64,000 nucleotides of DNA from Myxacorys almedinensis A (GTDB lineage: Bacteria > Cyanobacteriota > Cyanobacteriia > Leptolyngbyales > Leptolyngbyaceae): positions 1-64,000 of the forward strand of contig NZ_WVIE01000021.1 of NCBI RefSeq assembly GCF_010091945.1, written 5' to 3'. The notes below the pieces were generated by a model. The model made no database searches. It had not been told where the DNA came from and saw only the letters and a list, made by a program, of their open reading frames with translations. Within the stretch, counting starts at the first letter, position 1; each line of letters starts with the position of its first letter. Positions 18,027-27,724 of this stretch are shown one piece after another. Position numbers and translations under genes: made by a program.

Positions 18027-20348
18027 TTAAAATTTTTCGCCAATGCCAATTTGGAGCCGCCCTTCCCCGCGATCGTTGATGCCATATCCCGCTCGAATGA
18101 TACCAAAGGGCGACTTTAGCCGCACTCCAAGCCCAATTCCAAACCCCGTTCCCGATCGATCTCGTTCGATGCCCGGTTGACCTAAAACCGAACGACTCGA
18201 ACCCAAATCCGAAGCAAAATCGGCAAAAACAGCACCCCCAATAATCCGGTAGATCGGGAACCGATATTCAGCAGAGGCAAGGATAAAACTGCGGCTGATG
18301 GCAACGGTGCCTGCATCATAGCCCCGGACGGAGTTGGGACCGCCCAGGCTAAAGGCATTGTAAGGAGGAAGATCGCCGAGTGTGGTTCCTGCCTGGAGAT
18401 TGAATGCAAACACCTCTGGTTGCCCTTGGGATTGTTCTAAATTGAAAAGGTTGACCGGCATGTATTGCGAATAGTTTGCCTGCAAGCGATTGGACAAAAT
18501 GCTGCCCCGTCCGATCGGAATCGATTGATCGGTGGTCAGCGTGAGCAGGGAACCGTCGGATGGATCGATGAAATTGTTGCGAGTATCGCGGGTTGCCGTA
18601 AAGTTGATGGTGGTTAAGTCATCAATGCCGGTGCCGCTAAACGAAAGGGGATTGCCTCGGGCATCGGTGCGAACCACATCGCCGTCGCTGTCGCGCAGGC
18701 TAATCCGCTCGTAGTTCAATCCCAGGGAGCCGTTCCAGCCTTCCCCGATCGGGCGGTTGACCGCCACCCCAACGCCAAATCTCCCTTCTCGGACGCGATC
18801 GCCATTGTCCAAGCGAATGTCATCATCAAACACCCGCGACGAGCCGCGCCGCCGAAAGCCACTGATGGTGTAGCCCAGTTTATCGGGTTCGGTCTCTCGG
18901 TAGGGGCTGACAAAGCGCCCATCAAACTGCACATCTCGGGTGCCGATCAGCAGGTTGCCACCGATTTGCTGCCCGATGCCGTTGAAGTTGCGATCGCTAT
19001 AGCCCAGATTTCCAAACAGCCCCAAATCGTCGTTATATCCGCCGCTCACATTCACCGCCCGGGAGCGAGTTTCGGTCAAAACATAAACCACTCGGGTTTG
19101 CCGCGCATCGCCTTCTAGGGCAATTTGCCCATTGTTAAACAAGCCTGTTTGAAATAAACGCTGCAAATCTTGCCGTGCCAGGTCTTCTTTAAACACCTGC
19201 CCTGGCATGAGTTGAATTTGTTGTCTCAGAAAGCTTTCTCGCGTTCTGCCGCGAATCGGTTCGCCTGTGTCGCTGACAGGGCTGCCGTTCTCGTCGGTAA
19301 AGCGAATTTGAATATCGCTGACGATGCCTTCTGCAACTTCAAGCGTCAAGATGCCCTCACGGCTTGGGGTGACCGCCACAACCCGCGCCAGATTGTACTG
19401 ATTTGCGGCATACCATTGGTTGATCTGGCGGATGCTTTGATTGATCGCTGTAGGACTGACGATCGCCCCGATTTGAGTCTTGAAATAGCTGTTTGCGATC
19501 GCGGGAGTCAGTGCCCTGGCATTCACTAATCGAACCGACTGCACGACAACAGGCTGCACCTGAAACGTGACGTTCAACCCGTTTGGGGTGGTCTGCGTGC
19601 TGACGCTAGCATTGCTAAACAGCCCGGTGCCTAAAATAGATGCCACATCTGCCTGAAGTTGCGGAGTGCTGACCTGCCCGCCAGGTTGGGTGCGAATGTT
19701 GGAGCGGACAAACTGCTGAAGCTCTGCATCGACTCCTAAAATCTGAACGTCGGTGGCGGTGACGACCAAGTTAGGAGGGAGCGGTGTTGGACGCGGAGAA
19801 CCGGGGATGCTGGGAGCCGGGGGAGGAACAGCCTGGGCACTCGATGGAGGCGTGTTGGCGGGAATGAGCCAAGTGGGTTGCTCTAAGGGGGTGGGCGGTT
19901 CTAACCTGGGTTGCTCTGGGCTTAGCAGATTGGGGGCAGACATTGGAGCAGAATTTCCAGATTCTACACCGGGCTGCAAGGCTGGATCAGTTTGAGCCAA
20001 TCGACGCGGTGGGTCTGCGATCGCTTGCTGAGCCGTGAGGGTTGCAGATTGAGGGCGTTGGGAGACCGGTGCATTATCTTTCTGTACAAGATCTTTCCGT
20101 ACGAGACTTTTTAGTTCACTATCGTTTGGCTGCTCAAAACTTGTACCTTGGCGTGAGAATTCTGGAGATGCGGTAGACTCTGGAGATGCAATCAACCTCA
20201 CGGGGTTGACTGTTGTTTGATCGACCGCAATTACCACGTCTTGAGGAGAGGTTTGGGTTAGCTCTGGTGGAGCCGCTGTTGCATTTTGAGCGGCATTGAA
20301 GGCAGACCAAGCGGCAAGCGTACAGAGGGTGAGAGGAGAAAGACGCAT
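18027..20348 (-). CDS. Omp85/BamA-family outer-membrane protein
   Basis: This 773-residue Omp85 protein has a signal peptide (ending near NATAAPP), a Pro/Ser/Gln-rich periplasmic extension (about 30-195) and three POTRA-type modules (about 198-425; VTATDVQILG, LTLEVAEGIVSDIQIRF, RVVYVLTETRSRAV). A 16-stranded beta-barrel (about 430-773) follows, with FNFTATRDTRNN-like and SLGGPNSVRGYDAG motifs and a terminal phenylalanine (IGIGEKF), the signal for outer-membrane insertion. The VRGY motif is diagnostic. It probably inserts outer-membrane proteins, like cyanobacterial Omp85. It stands alone on the minus strand and ends convergently with the Pr6Pr gene. Confidence 0.93.
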   Translation of the reverse strand: MRLSPLTLCTLAAWSAFNAAQNATAAPPELTQTSPQDVVIAVDQTTVNPVRLIASPESTASPEFSRQGTSFEQPNDSELKSLVRKDLVQKDNAPVSQRPQSATLTAQQAIADPPRRLAQTDPALQPGVESGNSAPMSAPNLLSPEQPRLEPPTPLEQPTWLIPANTPPSSAQAVPPPAPSIPGSPRPTPLPPNLVVTATDVQILGVDAELQQFVRSNIRTQPGGQVSTPQLQADVASILGTGLFSNASVSTQTTPNGLNVTFQVQPVVVQSVRLVNARALTPAIANSYFKTQIGAIVSPTAINQSIRQINQWYAANQYNLARVVAVTPSREGILTLEVAEGIVSDIQIRFTDENGSPVSDTGEPIRGRTRESFLRQQIQLMPGQVFKEDLARQDLQRLFQTGLFNNGQIALEGDARQTRVVYVLTETRSRAVNVSGGYNDDLGLFGNLGYSDRNFNGIGQQIGGNLLIGTRDVQFDGRFVSPYRETEPDKLGYTISGFRRRGSSRVFDDDIRLDNGDRVREGRFGVGVAVNRPIGEGWNGSLGLNYERISLRDSDGDVVRTDARGNPLSFSGTGIDDLTTINFTATRDTRNNFIDPSDGSLLTLTTDQSIPIGRGSILSNRLQANYSQYMPVNLFNLEQSQGQPEVFAFNLQAGTTLGDLPPYNAFSLGGPNSVRGYDAGTVAISRSFILASAEYRFPIYRIIGGAVFADFASDLGSSRSVLGQPGIERDRSGTGFGIGLGVRLKSPFGIIRAGYGINDRGEGRLQIGIGEKF

Positions 20349-20823
20349 AGAGCAACCAAACGATAAACGTAAATGATTTGGCGTGAGTTATTTATAGCCG
20401 AAAATGCCAACATTGCGGTAATTTATAACTCATAATTTATGCTTTGTAGTTGAGCAACAGAAGAGAGAGATAGTTTTGCAAGTTTCTAAGGATCGCGCTA
20501 AGCAACCTTTAATTGTGCGGGGTAGATTTCTGGCTAAAGCCTACCACTAATTGTGAATTTAAGTGATGGTCAAAATAGCATCGATCGCGCAATTTGTAGT
20601 AATAAATGAAGTGCGATCGCGCTAAAGAGTTCCCATCAAGATAATTTGGTAAACCTCTATCTGCTTGCATAGGCTGCCCTCGCCCTAGGCTGCTCTGGCA
20701 AACGAGGGAATATGAGTTAACCTAGCTCCCCTTTTTTAGAAGAGAAGGGTTGAAGATGAGGCGATTTCCCCTCAGTTAATAATAAATTCTTTAGTTCAGC
20801 AAAAAATCTCCTACGCTGTAGCT
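20349..20823. other. Divergent intergenic region, Omp85 to isochorismatase
   Basis: This 475-bp region presumably holds both promoters. It is AT-rich near the Omp85 side. I see no small gene, known RNA, or exact NtcA box. Confidence 0.5.
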
Positions 20824-21594
20824 ATGAGCCAACCCAAAACCGTTTTAGGCGTTCCACCCAATGCTTGGTTTGTTGATGAAACAACAGCAGATTTGTCGCG
20901 CCCACCTCTAGAGCCAACGCTCGTTTCAATTAAAACAGACACGAAATGTGTACGGCTTGACCTTAAAAAGTCTGCCCTGCTAGTGATTGACATGCAAAAT
21001 GATTTTTGCCATCCGGATGGGTGGTTGGCTCATATTGGTGTAGATGTGAGCCTGGCTAGAGATGCGATCGCGCCTTTGCAAAAATTTCTGCCGATTATGC
21101 GTCAAAACGGAGTACCGATCGTTTGGGTTAATTGGGGAAATCGCCCGGATTTGTTCAATATTAGTCCGGCAATTCGCCATGTTTATAACCCGTCAGGAAT
21201 GGGAGTTGGTTTGGGCGACCTGCTCCCCAAAAATCAGGCTCCTGTTTTAATCAAAGATAGTTGGGCGTCTGCTGTTGTCGATGAGTTGGAAAAGCATCCC
21301 GAAGATATTAGTGTGGATAAGTATCGGATGAGCGGTTTTTGGGACACGCCCCTCGATAGTATTTTGCGAAATTTAGGGAAGACGACGCTCTTTTTTGCCG
21401 GTGTTAATGTTGACCAATGTGTGATGGCAACATTACAAGATGCCAATTTTTTGGGCTATGACTGCATTTTGATCCACGACTGCACGGCAACTACCTCCCC
21501 CGATTATTGCGTACAAGCAACGTTGTATAACGTGAGACAATGCTTTGGATTTGTAACTGATTCTACAGAGATTTGTACAGCACTAAAGGTTTGA
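20824..21594 (+). CDS. Isochorismatase-fold cysteine hydrolase
   Basis: This 256-residue amidohydrolase has the isochorismatase-like catalytic triad: D56 (LLVIDMQNDF), K166 (VDKYRMSGF) and C199 (GVNVDQCV), with the usual cis-peptide region before the cysteine. The presence of all three residues indicates an amidase, such as ureidoacrylate, biuret or nicotinamide hydrolases, rather than true isochorismatase. A 45-residue N-terminal extension (NAWFVDET) precedes the core. The substrate is unknown. It heads a plus-strand run with a cupin and a CocE-type hydrolase. Confidence 0.88.
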   Translation: MSQPKTVLGVPPNAWFVDETTADLSRPPLEPTLVSIKTDTKCVRLDLKKSALLVIDMQNDFCHPDGWLAHIGVDVSLARDAIAPLQKFLPIMRQNGVPIVWVNWGNRPDLFNISPAIRHVYNPSGMGVGLGDLLPKNQAPVLIKDSWASAVVDELEKHPEDISVDKYRMSGFWDTPLDSILRNLGKTTLFFAGVNVDQCVMATLQDANFLGYDCILIHDCTATTSPDYCVQATLYNVRQCFGFVTDSTEICTALKV

Positions 21595-21861
21595 ATTAAA
21601 CGTTACATTCCTCTCGAAAACGCTGGCTTTAGCGTGGCTTGCTGAATCGGGTAGTGAGTCTGCCAATATGTCAGTCTTGTAATCCTTTACGGAAGCACTA
21701 TATTGCGTGATTTTAAGTAGAAAAATAAGGAATGCTTTTTTCTTTCTTAACTCTGAATTGTCAACTTTAAATTACGACTTATTCTGTATTGGATGGGGTT
21801 AATGATTTGATCAGAAAACGCTGAAATCGACCGTGTACTAAGAACTTTTAAGGATAAGGCG

Positions 21862-22320
21862 ATGAATGATGAACGCTGCGTGATTCCGGTGATCAAGTCG
21901 CCTCGTGACTATCAGGCTTATCGCATCAGTTCCCACGATACCAACCGGCTCGCGATCGTGTTTGATCCTGCGATCGCGAATTTCTCCCTTACCTTTTGTG
22001 TCGAAATTTTTGATGTTGGCGGCAAGACGCCTCCCAACCGGCATCAGCTTGCGATCGAGATGTTTTTTGTGCTGAAAGGGGAAGGCGTTGCCAACTGCGA
22101 TGGCAAAGAAGTCCCAATTTGCGCCGGAGATAGCTTGCTCGTTCCGGCAACCGGAATTCACGAACTTCGCAACACAGGCTCGGATCGGCTGTATATGCTG
22201 TGCATCATGATTCCCAACGAAGATTTTGCAGAACTAATTCGCAGCGGCATCCCCGCCGAACTCGATGCAGAAGATTTGGCAGTTTTGCGCCGCGCCCCTA
22301 TGCCGCTCTTAGTCTCGTAA
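21862..22320 (+). CDS. Single-domain cupin protein
   Basis: This 152-residue protein has one cupin beta-barrel. The first motif has a histidine and glutamate (PPNRHQLAIEMFFVLKGEG) and the second carries AGDSLLVPATGIHEL, giving a plausible metal site. A ribosome site AAGGAT precedes the ATG. The function is unknown; it could be a dioxygenase, an isomerase or a sensor. It lies 267 bp after the isochorismatase-fold gene and 56 bp before the CocE-type hydrolase, suggesting a shared pathway. Confidence 0.82.
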   Translation: MNDERCVIPVIKSPRDYQAYRISSHDTNRLAIVFDPAIANFSLTFCVEIFDVGGKTPPNRHQLAIEMFFVLKGEGVANCDGKEVPICAGDSLLVPATGIHELRNTGSDRLYMLCIMIPNEDFAELIRSGIPAELDAEDLAVLRRAPMPLLVS

Positions 22321-22376
22321 TTTTCAGTCTCGTGATTTTAGTCCTGTACTGTGGCTCTGAGAACTCGCTTCGATCC

Positions 22377-24002
22377 ATGATGAAAACCGTTTCGATGATG
22401 ACCCGCGATCGCGTCCGGTTGGATGCCGATGTGTACTACCCAGACGAGCCAGGAGAGTTTCCGGTGCTGTTGATGCGACAGCCCTATGGACGCGCGATCG
22501 CATCGACTGTGGTATATGCCCATCCAAGCTGGTACGCGGCTCAGGGTTATATGGTGGTCATTCAAGATGTGCGGGGACGAGGCACATCAGCAGGAGAGTT
22601 CAAGCTGTTTGAGCATGAAATCGAGGACGGTTATGATGCCGTCAATTGGGCAGCAACTCTGCCCGGAAGCTCTGGCGTTGTGGGCATGTACGGGTTTTCC
22701 TATCAAGGCATGACTCAACTTTATGCGGCGATTAACCGCCCTCCTGCTCTCAAAGCGCTGTGTCCGGCAATGTTGGCAGGCGATTTATATAGCGATTGGG
22801 CATATGAAGGGGGCGCATTTTGCCTGTTTGCAAATTTGGCATGGGCGATTCAACTTGGGGCTGAAACCGCTCGTCTGAAAGGGGATGAAGCCGCCTTTCT
22901 CAAATTCTCCGACGCGGCTCGCAACCTGCCGCTTTACGATCGGGTTCCAACTCGCCCCCAAATCATGCAGGAGTTAGCTGAATACGATTCGTTCTATCAA
23001 ACTTGGCTCGACCATCCTGATCCTGAAGATGCTTACTGGAAGCGATTATCGCCGCTCACGTATTTAGAAAACTTTGATTTACCAATGCTGCATATTGGCG
23101 GATGGTTTGATACCTACATGCGCGGCACGTTAAATTTCTACAAAGCGATGAATCAGCAAAGTCGTGCGGTGCAGCAGTTGATCGTGGGTGCGTGGGCGCA
23201 TTTGCCGTGGGGTCGCAGGCTAGGCGCGATCGATTATGGGGCAGCGGCGGTGAGTGGGTGCGATCGCGCTCAAGTGCGATGGTTTGATCAGTTTCTCAAA
23301 GGCATCGACACTGGGCTTGTGAACGAACCGCCGATCAAGCTGTTTGAAATGGGCAGCAATCAATGGCGCACCTTTTCGGAATTTCCGTCAAACGCCGCCC
23401 CATCGTTCTATCTCAGCAGCACCGGGCTTGCCAGCATTGACGAAACCGACGGTTCTCTCGTTTCCACGCCCCAGAGGCTATCTCCTGCCGATGTGATGGT
23501 TCACGATCCGTGGCGACCTGTTCCCGCGTCGGGTGGTCACGCTTGTTATCCCTGTGGTTCCTTCGATCGCGCCTCGCTCGATGGTCGTAGCGATATTCTC
23601 ACCTACACGTCTGAGCCATTTACTGAAGCATTGCCTTTGGCTGGAGAAATTGTTGTTGAGTTGGAGTGCAGCGCCGATCAGCCGAGTTTTGATATCTGCG
23701 CGGTTTTGTCGGAAGTGAAGCTGAATGGCAGTGTTTACAATTTTTCGCAAGGGTATCGTCGGAGCGATCGCGGTGAAGCGGTTCAGTCCTTGCGAGTTAG
23801 TCTTCAACCGACTTGCATTCAGATCCCGATTGGGAGTGCCATTCGACTGAGCCTGAGCGGGGCTTGTTTTCCGGCGTATCCTGTCAATTCGGGAACGGGA
23901 GAGATCAGCACCATGGTGGCTCAGATTATGACGATCGCAGTTCATGGAGGACGGGTGATTAGCCTCAAGTGCAACTCCGAGGAACCGTCGGGTAGGCAAT
24001 AG
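22377..24002 (+). CDS. CocE/NonD-family serine hydrolase
   Basis: This 541-residue protein belongs to the CocE/X-Pro dipeptidyl peptidase (S15-like) family. The alpha/beta hydrolase core carries the nucleophile S108 in GFSYQG and the upstream VIQDVRGRGTSAGEF motif. The later DLPMLHIGGWFDTY supplies the acid, and VGAWAHLPWG the catalytic histidine. A C-terminal jelly-roll domain (about 370-535) completes the usual architecture. Members hydrolyse esters and acyl-peptides; the substrate here is unknown. There is no signal peptide from the chosen ATG (22377, with a second ATG at 22380). The frame is open further upstream but overlaps the cupin gene. Confidence 0.88.
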   Translation: MMKTVSMMTRDRVRLDADVYYPDEPGEFPVLLMRQPYGRAIASTVVYAHPSWYAAQGYMVVIQDVRGRGTSAGEFKLFEHEIEDGYDAVNWAATLPGSSGVVGMYGFSYQGMTQLYAAINRPPALKALCPAMLAGDLYSDWAYEGGAFCLFANLAWAIQLGAETARLKGDEAAFLKFSDAARNLPLYDRVPTRPQIMQELAEYDSFYQTWLDHPDPEDAYWKRLSPLTYLENFDLPMLHIGGWFDTYMRGTLNFYKAMNQQSRAVQQLIVGAWAHLPWGRRLGAIDYGAAAVSGCDRAQVRWFDQFLKGIDTGLVNEPPIKLFEMGSNQWRTFSEFPSNAAPSFYLSSTGLASIDETDGSLVSTPQRLSPADVMVHDPWRPVPASGGHACYPCGSFDRASLDGRSDILTYTSEPFTEALPLAGEIVVELECSADQPSFDICAVLSEVKLNGSVYNFSQGYRRSDRGEAVQSLRVSLQPTCIQIPIGSAIRLSLSGACFPAYPVNSGTGEISTMVAQIMTIAVHGGRVISLKCNSEEPSGRQ

Positions 24003-24531
24003 ATGAATCAGATGGATTGCAAAAAACGCTTGGCTGGAATTGTATTTATTTTCGACAGCTTAAAGTTTTGGCTCCCGAAAGAATTTCTAACGTTCAATAA
24101 ACTACGCTGAAACGGGTTTCCGCCCATTCGAGATTCGCTTGCTCATTAAGATAGACTCCCATCTGAATGCTTCTAGGACAGAGCCTTCAGCAACCAATGA
24201 AAGGCTAGGATGATAGGTTTCAAAGGCAAAGATGATTTGATCGTGATAGCCTTGAGTATTTTCCATGTCCAAACTGTTTGAAGTTTTTTGCCAACCCAAG
24301 CGCGACCCCACTCAGGCGCATGTTCTTTCGGTCAGGATGATTTCGTTGGGTTCAGTCATTCTTTAGCGACAGCAGTTCTGTCCATTTTATAGGATGCACT
24401 CCTTCAGGTGAGCGCATGTAGCAGATAAGCGGAGGGTTAGATTGCGGTTAAAATTTGCATCTGCGATCGCACACTCCCATCCCCAGCAGATCCAGTAGTA
24501 TTTTTGAAAGTTGCTGATCACCCGTAATTTT
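24003..24531. other. 529-bp region with a possible gene remnant
   Basis: Apart from the possible degenerate minus-strand frame (24102-24354), no gene, RNA or strong terminator is visible. Confidence 0.45.
24102..24354 (-). pseudogene. Possible remnant of a Nudix-type hydrolase gene
   Basis: On the minus strand an ATG frame gives MTEPNEIILTERTCA and stops. A second frame, shifted, then continues (MENTQGYHDQIIFAFE, EGSVLEAFRWESI) to a stop at 24102. The pieces resemble the start and end of a Nudix protein, where a GHEIVFVFEA-like strand is followed by an EARWFPLDE-like strand, but the Nudix box itself is missing. If so, the gene has an internal deletion. The resemblance is by eye and weak. Confidence 0.3.
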
Positions 24532-24996
24532 ATGTCTGATGTATCCGTTGAACTCGCGCCGTTTTCCCACGATCCTTCGGAGTTTGGCAGAGCCAATCGC
24601 GACTCAATTTTTCTGATCCGAACCTGTGTTTTTCACCACGAACAAGGCATCGATCCGGCCTTAGAATTTGATGGAAAAGACCACCAGGCAATGCATCTCC
24701 TAGCCTACGTTGAGGCTCAGCCCGTCGGAACCGTGCGGATGCGCGAGATTGCGCCCCAGGTTGCTAAACTAGAGCGCCTTGCCGTTTTGTCAGAGTTTCG
24801 CAATCAAGGAATAGGGAGAAAATTAACAGAATCGGCTTTAGAATGCTTGATAAGCAAAAAGTTCGCTCAAGTTCGACTCCACGCACAGGTCGCGGTGAGA
24901 GAGTTTTATACAAAACTCGGCTTTATCGCAGAAGGGGACATCTTTGACGAGGCGGGAATCCCGCACATCAAGATGGTCAAGCAGATTAGTTCGTAG
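24532..24996 (+). CDS. GNAT-family N-acetyltransferase
   Basis: This 154-residue acetyltransferase resembles the ElaA/YjcF group. An N-terminal strand with IRTCVFHHEQGIDPALEFDG is followed by AQPVGTVRMRE, the acetyl-CoA-binding LERLAVLSEFRNQGIGRKL (R/Q-x-x-G-x-G/A pattern), and the C-terminal VREFYTKLGFIAEGDIFDEAGIPHIKM typical of this subgroup. The substrate is unknown. The ATG at 24532 was chosen; an upstream in-frame start gives a poor N-terminus. Confidence 0.9.
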   Translation: MSDVSVELAPFSHDPSEFGRANRDSIFLIRTCVFHHEQGIDPALEFDGKDHQAMHLLAYVEAQPVGTVRMREIAPQVAKLERLAVLSEFRNQGIGRKLTESALECLISKKFAQVRLHAQVAVREFYTKLGFIAEGDIFDEAGIPHIKMVKQISS

Positions 24997-25050
24997 TTCA
25001 TCGTTTGTCTGGCGTAGTTTGGTCGTGTTCTCAACTACGAATGATGACCG

Positions 25051-27717
25051 ATGGCTCACGAATGGCAACAATGGGGTGAGTGCGTGATTGCGAAAGAACG
25101 AGCCTGGGTTGACGGATTACCCATTTTGGGAAGCATTTGGCTAATCGGCGCGATCGCAGACCGACTCTGGTTTGCGATCGATCAGTCTGTGCCCGCGTGG
25201 GATCAGGCAGATTATTTGACGGGGGCACTGAACTATTGGAAAGCCTTGCAAGCTCCGCAGTGGTTTTCTGGCGAGTGGTGGACGAGCTTTTGGATGCTGT
25301 CGTCTAAAATTCCGCCGTTTGTCTACATTTCTACCACTCCATTTATTGGATTGTTTGGCGCAGGGGCAGATCAGGCAACGCTGGTCAATTTACTGTATGG
25401 CGCAGTTTTGCTTGCCTCGGTCTATGGGTTAGGAATCCGGCTGTTTAGCGTTCAGGTGGGCTTGTGGGCTGCCGGGTTATGCCTGCTGCTGCCTGGGCTT
25501 TATGCGATTCGATTGGATTTTTTGATTGATTTTCCGTTGGTGGCTTTGGTAACGCTCAGCTTTTGGTGTCTGACGATGTGGTGGCTAGCCAGCGATGAAA
25601 CCTGGAAGGTCGCAGACCGGTGGCAACCGCAGGCAACCCCGCAACCGCTCACAGACATTGCTCAAGCGAGTGCCATTTTGCGGTTCCAGAGTTTTGGTGG
25701 GGCGATGCCGATGCGGGTGATGCCGTGGTTGTGGGCGGCGGCGTTTGGGGTAGCGTTGGGCTTGGCATTGCTCACGAAACAAACGACGCTGTTTTTTTTG
25801 CTAACGCCGATCGTCTGGCTGGGCGCTGTTTCGATTGGCAAACGGCGCTGGATCAAGCTGATTCAGCTAGTGTTTGGGCTAGCGATCGCACTTTACCTGT
25901 GTTTTCCGTGGTATCGCACCAATTGGCTGTTGATTTTGACCTCTGGCAAACGGGCGACGATCGATGCTGCGATCGCAGAAGGCGATCCGCCCCTGACTAG
26001 CCTCGCGGCTTGGACGTTTTATCTCACAGAACTGCCCCGATCGGTCTCGTTGCCGATCTTGATCATTGCCCTCGTCGGACTTGTGCTGTACTGGAAGCGT
26101 GCCGTTGTGAGTCGTGAATTTGCCATCGTCAAGGGGCGGTTGGTCACCTCTGTAGATTATGGCGGGTTACGCCATCGCGGCTATCGCCAAGATGTGTACG
26201 CCGCGTGGTGGCAGTCGGTTCGGTGGCTGCTGATATTTTTGGTTGGGGCCTATTTTCTGTGTTCGCTCAATGTCAACAAAGACGATCGCTATATCGCGCC
26301 GTTACTGCCTGTGTTGGCGATTTTGTTGGCGCAGGGGTTAGTGCTATTTCCCGATCGCCTGCGGCTGTTTCGGTGGTGGGCAGTGGGCTTGGCGGCGCTG
26401 CTGATGGGGTTGGGGTTGGTGCCGTCGGGCATGGTGCCCCCGCTTTCAGATACTTATCAGCATCGCGCCGTGCTGGCAGACAATTGGCATCATGCTGATG
26501 TGGTTAACGACATCATTCAAACCGAACCGTATTTGACGAGCACCGTCGGCGTTCTCCCGTCTGTTCCAGAGTTCAATCAACACAATCTCAATTATTTTGG
26601 GGCGCTGAGAAATTTTCAGGTGTATGGGCGGCAGGTCGGAACCAACGTGCGGCAGGTCGAGCAAGATGCGCGATCGCTCTCTTGGTTTGTGACAAAAGAT
26701 GGCGATCAAGGGTCAATTCGCCGTCCCGAAGCGCAATCGATCCTCACCGCCGCCATTGCTGAAAGTCCTGAGTTTCAGTTGCAAAACTCGTGGGCATTGC
26801 CCGATCGCAGCCAGCTACATCTCTATCATCGGACTGTGCCAACGGTGCAGGTGAAACCTGGTACAGGAGAGTCAGCCAAGGTGCGATTAGAGCAAGTTCG
26901 GGTTCCTAACCAAGTTGCCCCAGGTCAGCCGATGCCCATCACCTATCGCTGGTCGGGGTCTTGGCAGGAGTTGCGATCGGGCTTAGTGTTGCTGACTTGG
27001 CACCGGGACAACGAGCGCTGGTTTCATGATCATGCGATCGCGCTGGGCAATCTGCAACCCTCTGCCAATGATGATACTGCTCAATTCCAAGTGGTGGAAC
27101 GGCTAGCCGCCCTGCCTCCCAAAACTGCCCAAGGCACCTACACCCTGAAAGCGACCTATCTCAATCGCGAGACCCAAGAAACTTATGAGATTGCCGTTCC
27201 TGACCTCCGCTTGAACCTTGCTGCCAATGCTCCTGCCCCTGCCCCTCAAGAGCCTGATTTTGTGACGCAACTGCGATCGCTGGCAACCAAAATGCCCACC
27301 GGCATGAAGGAACTGAGTGTCATCTTTGAAGAAATCAACCGATTAAATCAATACGATCCGGTGCAAGATTATGTGGCGCAAGCCCGCCAAATTTTAGACT
27401 ACCGCCTCCAGCAAGAACCGCAAAATCGAGAGTTTGCTTATGGTTTGGCGCTGACCAATGTGCTGGGGCGGCGGGTTGAACCTGCGATCGCGGCGCTAGA
27501 AACGGTGGTGAAGCTTGATCCAACAAATCCGAATGCCTATGCCTATCTTGCGTTTGTCAATCTGTATGATTTTCGTCCAAAAGCGGCTCAAGCGGCGATC
27601 AATGCTGCCTTGGCGCTCAACCCAAATCTGCCAGAGTTGCACACACTCAATGCGGTGTCCGGGCTGATGCAAGGCAATCTCGTTCAGGCTTGGCAAGAAT
27701 TTCGGAGAAATAATTAA
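25051..27717 (+). CDS. GT39-like membrane glycosyltransferase fused to TPR repeats
   Basis: This 888-residue protein has two parts. The first (about 20-470) has some ten membrane segments and a PAWDQADYL motif (D51) in the first external loop, the position of the catalytic acidic residue in GT39/ArnT-type enzymes that use polyprenyl-phosphate sugars. A soluble region (about 480-740) follows, including a beta domain (LEQVRVPNQVAPGQPMPITY). The C-terminus (about 775-888) has TPR-like helices (AIAALETVVKLDPTNPNAYAY). It probably glycosylates a lipid or surface polymer. tsaC begins 7 bp after its stop, so the two are co-transcribed. Confidence 0.85.
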   Translation: MAHEWQQWGECVIAKERAWVDGLPILGSIWLIGAIADRLWFAIDQSVPAWDQADYLTGALNYWKALQAPQWFSGEWWTSFWMLSSKIPPFVYISTTPFIGLFGAGADQATLVNLLYGAVLLASVYGLGIRLFSVQVGLWAAGLCLLLPGLYAIRLDFLIDFPLVALVTLSFWCLTMWWLASDETWKVADRWQPQATPQPLTDIAQASAILRFQSFGGAMPMRVMPWLWAAAFGVALGLALLTKQTTLFFLLTPIVWLGAVSIGKRRWIKLIQLVFGLAIALYLCFPWYRTNWLLILTSGKRATIDAAIAEGDPPLTSLAAWTFYLTELPRSVSLPILIIALVGLVLYWKRAVVSREFAIVKGRLVTSVDYGGLRHRGYRQDVYAAWWQSVRWLLIFLVGAYFLCSLNVNKDDRYIAPLLPVLAILLAQGLVLFPDRLRLFRWWAVGLAALLMGLGLVPSGMVPPLSDTYQHRAVLADNWHHADVVNDIIQTEPYLTSTVGVLPSVPEFNQHNLNYFGALRNFQVYGRQVGTNVRQVEQDARSLSWFVTKDGDQGSIRRPEAQSILTAAIAESPEFQLQNSWALPDRSQLHLYHRTVPTVQVKPGTGESAKVRLEQVRVPNQVAPGQPMPITYRWSGSWQELRSGLVLLTWHRDNERWFHDHAIALGNLQPSANDDTAQFQVVERLAALPPKTAQGTYTLKATYLNRETQETYEIAVPDLRLNLAANAPAPAPQEPDFVTQLRSLATKMPTGMKELSVIFEEINRLNQYDPVQDYVAQARQILDYRLQQEPQNREFAYGLALTNVLGRRVEPAIAALETVVKLDPTNPNAYAYLAFVNLYDFRPKAAQAAINAALALNPNLPELHTLNAVSGLMQGNLVQAWQEFRRNN

Positions 27718-27724
27718 CGCGGCT

